DNA of 64,000 bases from Dermatophilaceae bacterium Soc4.6 (GTDB lineage: Bacteria; Actinomycetota; Actinomycetes; Actinomycetales; Dermatophilaceae), in assembly GCA_039889245.1 (NCBI GenBank), contig JAZGVH010000002.1, positions 1,240,001-1,304,000 on the forward strand, in the 5' to 3' direction. Position numbers and translations under genes: made by a program. The notes under the pieces were generated by a model, which was not told the DNA's origin, searched no databases, and worked only from the letters and a program-made list of their open reading frames with translations. Shown in pieces: positions 59,248 to 64,000 of the stretch (within the stretch, counting starts at the first letter, position 1; every line of letters starts with the position of its first letter).

Positions 59248-59602
59248 CCGGGTTCCTTTCGGTTCCTCACGGCACCGGGCCGGGAGGGACGAGGACTACA
59301 GAGCTGTCGGTGCCCGGTCCCCCGGTTGGGGTGCGCACCGAGCCCGTCCGACGCGGTCCAGGGCGGCACTGCCTGACTGGACCGCCCGTCGCCGTGTGGG
59401 GGGGATGACGACCCGGGACTCGACGAGCGCGGCGGCTCGTCCAGCACCGAGGTCGAGGCGTCGGGGGCTGGGCGGGACCAGACTAGGGACCCCACCGCGA
59501 GGGGACAACCCTAAGATTTTCGCTCGCGCAGGACATTTGTTATTCAACAGTGACATTCCCGTGACCGTGTGTCCGGTGCTGGAGCGGACCCCCGGAGAAC
59601 GT
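59248..59602. other. 355-bp intergenic region with AT-rich patch
   Basis: It lies between the beta-helix start and the flippase stop, both on the minus strand. Most is GC-rich, but 59512-59570 is clearly AT-rich (ATTTTCG, ATTTGTTATTCAACAGTG on the plus strand), the likely beta-helix promoter area, giving a long 5' leader. I find no clean -10/-35 pair. A Ser/Arg-rich open frame on the minus strand (59296-59694) overlaps the flippase end and looks like a shadow. Confidence 0.4.
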
Positions 59603-61138
59603 TCAGATCGCGCTCCGGGCCCGCTTCCCCGCACGACGGCGGAACAATCGCTGGGCCATAGCGGCGTCTTCCGGGTGGGTCCCGAGAGTGACAATAAGTG
59701 TGACGTAGATCACACCCACCGCAGCACTCCCCATGAGGATCGCGGGTAGCCAGCCGGTCACCCGATCCTGCACGATCACGCCACCGCAGGCGGCGACGAA
59801 GGCGGCGGTGGCGATCCTCCCCGTCATGGCCCCGACCGGGGGGATCCCGACCACGAGACGTGCCTGGGCCAGCTTGACCAGGTTGACCACGACGATCGAG
59901 CTGCTCCAGGCGATCGCCGCCCCGAGGATGCCCATCCGCGGGATGAGCAACAGGTTGAGCACGATGTTGAGCACGAGGACCAGACCGTTGTCGAGCAGGC
60001 TCAGCCCCACCCGACCGCTCATGTTGAGCACGACACCGCAGGGACCGGCCGCTGCGCCCACGAGCTGTCCGACGGCCAGCACGAGCGTCACCACGGCGCC
60101 GGCCGCGAACCCGTCGCCGAAGAGGTGCAGCAGGTCGCCGGGGAAGACCACGAGCACGACGAAGGCCGGCATCGAGAGCAGCAGCGTCCACCGGGTCGCG
60201 GAGCCGTAGGCCTTGCCGGCCTCGCGGAAGTCGCCCACGTGGTAGAGGTGCGCCATGTGCGGCGAGAACGTGGCCGTGATCGGTGGCAGGACGAACACCG
60301 CGAGGCCCACCATGCGGGTGGCGACGTTGTAGACGCCGACCTCCCCCTCGTTCGTCATCGCCCCGAGGATCAGGGTGTCGGCCCAGATCAACCCCGTCGC
60401 GGCCAGCGCCGACAGCCAGCTGACCATGGAGAAGCTCATCAGGTCGCCCAGCTCGTGGACGGGCCGCGCCTTGGGCACATGTCGCATCCGGCGCGCCAGT
60501 GCGCCCAGGGCGAGGACGGCGGTCACCCAGGACACGGCCGCGAACGCGATCAAGGCCGCCAGGTAGTCCAGACCGAGCAGGAGCAGCACGGAGGTCAGGG
60601 CCAGTCTCGAGAGCGGGTCGAAGATGCGGCCGATCAAGGTGAAAGCCTTCTGGCTGCGCCACCCCTGCGTCGCGGCCAACGCGGCCTCTGCCATCGACGA
60701 CGGCACGAGCGACAGCGCCACGAGGCGCACCCCGGCGGTGAGCCCCGGGTCACCCATCAACGAGGCGACCCGGGGCGCGATCGCCGCCAGGACCACGGCG
60801 ATGACCAGGGAGCCGGAAGCCGTGATGCCCAGCCCGAGCCGCACCGTCCCCCGCAGCCGCGCCGAGTCGCCGTCGGCCAGGTGCATGGCCACGAACCGGG
60901 TCAGACCGGCCCGGAAGCCAGCCAGCGACAGCAGGCCCAGCAGCGAGATGAGGGCGAAGCACAGCGCATACCGGCCCACGTCCTCCTTGCCCGCCAACCG
61001 GGCGACGGCGAAGACGATGAGCAGCTGGCTCAGCTGCTGGACGATCGCACCGATGAGGTTGAGGCCGCCACCGCGAGCCATCCCCTCGCGGTCGCGCCCC
61101 TTCTTCGCCGCCGCTCCCCCCGCCTTGGTCATGGTCAT
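59603..61138 (-). CDS. Wzx-like polysaccharide flippase (MOP superfamily)
   Basis: This 511-residue membrane protein has about 12-14 helices starting GGGLNLIGAIVQQLSQLLIVFAVARLAGKEDVGRYA, the standard N-terminus of oligosaccharide flippases. Later segments NVATRMVGLAVFVLPPITATFSPHMAHLY and LLDNGLVLVLNIVLNLLLIPRMGILGAAIAW are also typical. It moves undecaprenyl-linked oligosaccharide units across the membrane. The cytoplasmic termini are Lys/Arg rich. It starts 24 bp after the TauE-type permease gene, so it belongs to the glycosyltransferase-cysC-permease-flippase unit. Confidence 0.9.
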   Translation of the reverse strand: MTMTKAGGAAAKKGRDREGMARGGGLNLIGAIVQQLSQLLIVFAVARLAGKEDVGRYALCFALISLLGLLSLAGFRAGLTRFVAMHLADGDSARLRGTVRLGLGITASGSLVIAVVLAAIAPRVASLMGDPGLTAGVRLVALSLVPSSMAEAALAATQGWRSQKAFTLIGRIFDPLSRLALTSVLLLLGLDYLAALIAFAAVSWVTAVLALGALARRMRHVPKARPVHELGDLMSFSMVSWLSALAATGLIWADTLILGAMTNEGEVGVYNVATRMVGLAVFVLPPITATFSPHMAHLYHVGDFREAGKAYGSATRWTLLLSMPAFVVLVVFPGDLLHLFGDGFAAGAVVTLVLAVGQLVGAAAGPCGVVLNMSGRVGLSLLDNGLVLVLNIVLNLLLIPRMGILGAAIAWSSSIVVVNLVKLAQARLVVGIPPVGAMTGRIATAAFVAACGGVIVQDRVTGWLPAILMGSAAVGVIYVTLIVTLGTHPEDAAMAQRLFRRRAGKRARSAI

Positions 61139-61162
61139 CCCGCGACCGTCATCGACCAGACG

Positions 61163-62125
61163 TCATCGCGCAGCAACGTCGGCGGACACCACTCCGGGGC
61201 CCTGTGGTCGGGTGCTCCGGCGAGCGAGCGCGGGGAAGCCGTGGCGGCGGCGCACCAGCATCCACACCACGGGGGCAACGGCCAGGGCGACGAGCAGGAT
61301 GACCCCGGTCCAGGCGGTGCTGACTCCGAGCAGCTTGACGGCTGAGGCGAGCAGCACGAACGCGAGGGCACGGCGGATGATGCCCCCGGGCGCCCGCGAC
61401 GACAGCCGGGCACCGATCCAGGCCCCGGGCACGCAGCCGATGAGCAGGGACAGGGTGAGCGACAGCTTGAAGTCGCCCCCGACGACGTGGGCCACCGCCG
61501 CGGCGGCGACCAGCGGGACCGCCTGCACGAGGTCGGTGCCGACGAGCTGGCTGGCCTTGAGCGTCGGGTAGAGGGCCATGAGCGCGATGATGATCAGCGA
61601 GCCCGAGCCGACCGAGGTCATCCCGACGACGAGCCCGCCGACGGCGCCCACGAGCACGGTCGGGACCTTGCGGAGCGTGACCTCGGGCCGGTCCTGGGGC
61701 AGGGGCTCGGCGCGACCGTCGCGGCGCCGGGCGCGCTCGAGCAGGCGGGTGTAAGCGCGGATGGCGAGGCCGGCGGCCGCGATGAGCAGCGCCACGCCCA
61801 GCGCGATCTGGATGCCGTGCTGCATCGTCTCGCCGTTACCCAGGCCCTTAAGGACGAAGACCCCCGCGAAGGCCGTCGGGACCGATCCGACGCAGAGCCA
61901 CTTCACCAGCTCGAGGTTGACCGTCCCCCGCCGGAGGTGCACGAGCCCGCCCACCGGCTTCATCACGGCCGCCGCGACGAGGTCGGACGAGACCGCGGTC
62001 AGCGGTGGGATGCCGAAGACCAGCACCAGCACCGGGGTCATGAGGGCGCCGCCACCCATTCCGGTGAGGCCGACCACGATGCCGATGCCGAGCGAGGCAG
62101 CCACGAGGAGCCAGTCGATGGTCAT
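61163..62125 (-). CDS. TauE/SafE family sulfite/anion permease
   Basis: This 320-residue protein has 7-8 transmembrane helices and the two half-repeats of the family: GIGIVVGLTGMGGGALMTPVLVLVFGIPPLTAVSSD near the N-terminus and LVVGMTSVGSGSLIIIALMALYPTLKASQLVGTDL in the second half. TauE/SafE proteins export sulfite, sulfoacetate or related anions, or import sulfate in some cases. Its ATG overlaps the APS kinase stop by ATGA, so it is made with the sulfate-activation enzyme. That coupling makes a role in sulfur supply or relief likely. Confidence 0.88.
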   Translation of the reverse strand: MTIDWLLVAASLGIGIVVGLTGMGGGALMTPVLVLVFGIPPLTAVSSDLVAAAVMKPVGGLVHLRRGTVNLELVKWLCVGSVPTAFAGVFVLKGLGNGETMQHGIQIALGVALLIAAAGLAIRAYTRLLERARRRDGRAEPLPQDRPEVTLRKVPTVLVGAVGGLVVGMTSVGSGSLIIIALMALYPTLKASQLVGTDLVQAVPLVAAAAVAHVVGGDFKLSLTLSLLIGCVPGAWIGARLSSRAPGGIIRRALAFVLLASAVKLLGVSTAWTGVILLVALAVAPVVWMLVRRRHGFPALARRSTRPQGPGVVSADVAAR

Positions 62126-63504
62126 GAGATCTCCTTGATCCAGCCGCCACCCGCGAGCAGGTGGACGATGCGGGCGACGGCGTCGGCGGTCGACGTGTCG
62201 GTGGTGTCGATGGTCAGGTCGGCGTCGTCAGGCACGTCGTAGGGGTCGGAGATGCCGGTGAACTCGGGCACGACACCGGCCCTGGCCTTGGCGTAGAGAC
62301 CCTTGAGGTCTCGGCGCTCGCACTCCAGCAGCGGAGTGCTCACGTGCACGAGCAGGAAGTCACCGACCTCCTCTGCCATCGACCGGGCCTCCTTGCGACC
62401 TGAGTCGTATGGAGCGACCGGTGCGCAGATGGCGATGCCGCCGTGCTTCGCGACCTCGGCCGCGACGAAGCCGATGCGCCGGATGTTGAGGGTGCGGCCG
62501 GCCCGGTCGAAGCCGAGCCCGGAGGAGAGCATCTGGCGCACGACGTCGCCGTCGAGCAGGCTGACCGTGCGGTCGCCCTGCTCCAGCAGGTGCTCGTGCA
62601 GCGCCCGGGCGATCGTCGACTTGCCGGAGCCGGAGAAGCCCGTGAAGAAGACCACGAGGCCGGAGCGGGAGCGTGGGCGACGCCACCGGCGCAGCACCGG
62701 GAGGTCAGCGGGGTCGAGGAGCGCACTGGGCTCCCCGGCCACGAGGGACTGCAGACCGGTGGCCCAGTCGACCCCGGAGGGGTCGAGGGTGACGTCGGAC
62801 GTGAGCAGCAGCGGCGTCCCCACCTGGAGGTGGTCGGCCAGCCGGGCCACCAGAGCGCTGTCGCTCGCCGGGTCGCGCCAGGCCAGTGGGGCCGTGCTCA
62901 CCGAGGCGGCGAGACCGGGACGAGCGGCCTCGAGGCGGGCGGCCAGGGCCGAGGCCAACGCGAGCTGCACGTGCGTGGGCACCCCCGCGGTGTCCTGGCG
63001 GTGGTCGGGCACGAGCAGCAGGACGTGGCCGGCGGTGGGTGCGGTGGGTGGGGTGGCGGCGGCGCGGTGGGTGAGGACCCGATCGAGGTCGGAGGCCAGG
63101 GGGGGCCGGGCGAGCACGACCAGCGACGTGCCGGCCTCAGGACGCCGACGCAGGTCGAGGGCCACGGCCCGGCCGGCCCCGCTCTCGCGTCTCCGCTCGC
63201 GCCCGAGCAGACCGAGCAGGTCGGTCCCCTCGTCGCTGCCGGTGAGCTCGGTGAGCTCGGTGAGCCGGGCCAGCGGGGTCTGCTCCTCGTCGACGAGCAC
63301 GAGGGCGCCCGCCTCCAGGGCGGTGGCCGCGAGGGCCGACGGGACCTGCACGACTGTGCGGGAGACCGCGGGCTCGTGGGCTGCCGCGACCGTCACCGGA
63401 CCGCCGAGGTGACGCCCGGCGGGGAGCACGCCGTCCAGCACCAGCTCGAGGTCGGCGAGCACCAGACGGTCGACCACCATCGACGGGGCGGAGCCGGGGC
63501 TCAC
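62122..63504 (-). CDS. cysC: Adenylylsulfate (APS) kinase with degenerate ATP-sulfurylase-like N-terminus
   Basis: This 460-residue enzyme makes PAPS from APS and ATP. The C-terminal ~175 residues are APS kinase: Walker A GFSGSGKST with K295, LLDGDVVRQMLSSGLGFDRAGR, NIRRIGFVAAEVAKHGGIAICAPVAPYD and a FTGISDPYDVP loop. The N-terminal ~280 residues begin like the PUA-like module of ATP sulfurylase (LADLELVLDGVLPAG...LGGPVTV; LVDEEQTPLARL) but lack its ATP-binding HxxH motif, so sulfurylase activity is unlikely. The GTG start overlaps the glycosyltransferase stop by GTGA. PAPS is the donor for the sulfotransferases in this region. Confidence 0.9.
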   Translation of the reverse strand: MSPGSAPSMVVDRLVLADLELVLDGVLPAGRHLGGPVTVAAAHEPAVSRTVVQVPSALAATALEAGALVLVDEEQTPLARLTELTELTGSDEGTDLLGLLGRERRRESGAGRAVALDLRRRPEAGTSLVVLARPPLASDLDRVLTHRAAATPPTAPTAGHVLLLVPDHRQDTAGVPTHVQLALASALAARLEAARPGLAASVSTAPLAWRDPASDSALVARLADHLQVGTPLLLTSDVTLDPSGVDWATGLQSLVAGEPSALLDPADLPVLRRWRRPRSRSGLVVFFTGFSGSGKSTIARALHEHLLEQGDRTVSLLDGDVVRQMLSSGLGFDRAGRTLNIRRIGFVAAEVAKHGGIAICAPVAPYDSGRKEARSMAEEVGDFLLVHVSTPLLECERRDLKGLYAKARAGVVPEFTGISDPYDVPDDADLTIDTTDTSTADAVARIVHLLAGGGWIKEIS

Positions 63505-64000
63505 GGCGCGTACTGCCCGTGAGGGGGCTTGCGGTGACGGCGACCGGTGCCGACCACGTCGAGGTACAGCTCCTCGAGCTGCACGGCAGCCCGGTCCCAG
63601 GAGTAGTGGTCGAGGACCCGCTGCCGGGCCGGGTCGCTCCAGCCGTCACCGACCACGGGCTCGACCAGGGCGGCCTGGAGGGCCGCCTGGTCGCCCTGGG
63701 GGAAGATCCGGTGCAGACCCGAGGTCGCGGTGCCGACGACCTCGCGGTGCGGACCGATGTCGCTGGCCAGGACCGGGCAGCCGTGCGCGACGGCCTCGAG
63801 CAGCGTGAGGGGCAGTCCCTCCACGTCGCTGGGCTGCACCACCAGCGCCGAGCTCTGGAAGACCGCGTGCAGGTCGGTGCCACCGACGAAACCCGTGAAC
63901 ACGATCCTCGGGTCGTTGCCGGCCAGGTCGCGCAGGTGGGCGGTGAAGGACTCGGTGAAGGACGACGACCCGACGATCGCCAGCTGCTGGTCGAGGTCGG
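63501..64000 (-). CDS. Glycosyltransferase family 4, partial (5' end outside window)
   Basis: The frame runs from the right edge (codons DLDQQLAIVGSSSFTESFTA...) to a stop at 63501, covering about 165 residues of the C-terminal nucleotide-sugar domain. The segments RIVFTGFVGGTDLHAVFQSSA and VQPSDVEGLPLTLLEAVAHGCPVLASDIG are the GT4 donor-site motifs with the EX7E-type acids. The remainder lies beyond position 64000. Its stop overlaps cysC by GTGA, placing it in the cysC-permease-flippase unit. Confidence 0.88.
   Translation of the reverse strand, partial: DLDQQLAIVGSSSFTESFTAHLRDLAGNDPRIVFTGFVGGTDLHAVFQSSALVVQPSDVEGLPLTLLEAVAHGCPVLASDIGPHREVVGTATSGLHRIFPQGDQAALQAALVEPVVGDGWSDPARQRVLDHYSWDRAAVQLEELYLDVVGTGRRHRKPPHGQYAP

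Overview
The window is very GC-rich DNA with GC-saturated third codon positions, many GTG starts, dense gene packing and repeated 4-bp start/stop overlaps. Gene content points to a high-GC Gram-positive actinobacterium: an actinobacterial enolase-DivIC-DUF501-Ppx block, mfd-SurA-like lipoprotein-MazG, RNase J, mutA-mutB-meaB and lipoproteins without an outer-membrane system. A member of the Micrococcales (Intrasporangiaceae-like) is plausible but not proven here. I see no IS element, prophage, CRISPR array, rRNA or replication origin.

Positions 1-32.3 kb and 33.5-38.9 kb are mostly housekeeping and central metabolism. They hold a PucR-type regulator, a TerC membrane protein, RNase J, a CaiB/BaiF CoA transferase, an MFS permease, cystathionine beta-synthase, an SGNH hydrolase, a thiolase behind a TetR-like palindrome, a Bax-inhibitor-1 protein, a gamma-carbonic-anhydrase-like protein, an unusual UAA-anticodon tRNA, peptide deformylase and an ACT-domain protein. 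Next come the methylmalonyl-CoA mutase operon (mutA, mutB, meaB), UdgB uracil-DNA glycosylase and an 1861-residue single-chain biotin-dependent carboxylase with a eukaryote-like domain order. The 488-bp gap after the carboxylase holds two tandem copies of a structured element whose stem shows a compensatory change. It is followed by ppx, DUF501, a DivIC-like protein, eno, mazG, a SurA-like lipoprotein and mfd.

From 39.2 to 64.0 kb the window is a cell-surface polysaccharide region. It starts with three tandem secreted beta-propeller/fibronectin-III proteins. It continues with five sulfotransferase-fold genes (a sixth lies at 32.6 kb next to eno), two glycosyltransferases, a glycosidase-like lipoprotein, a parallel beta-helix exoprotein, a Wzz-like chain-length protein, an O-antigen-ligase/Wzy-like polymerase, a Wzx-like flippase, an APS kinase (PAPS synthesis) and a TauE/SafE-type permease.

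Read together, the APS kinase could make PAPS, the sulfotransferases could use it, and the flippase, polymerase and chain-length protein could export and assemble the glycan, with secreted propeller, beta-helix and glycosidase proteins acting outside the cell. A Wzx/Wzy-type locus for a sulfated exopolysaccharide in an actinobacterium is my main hypothesis. The last gene, a glycosyltransferase, runs off the right edge, so the locus continues beyond the window.
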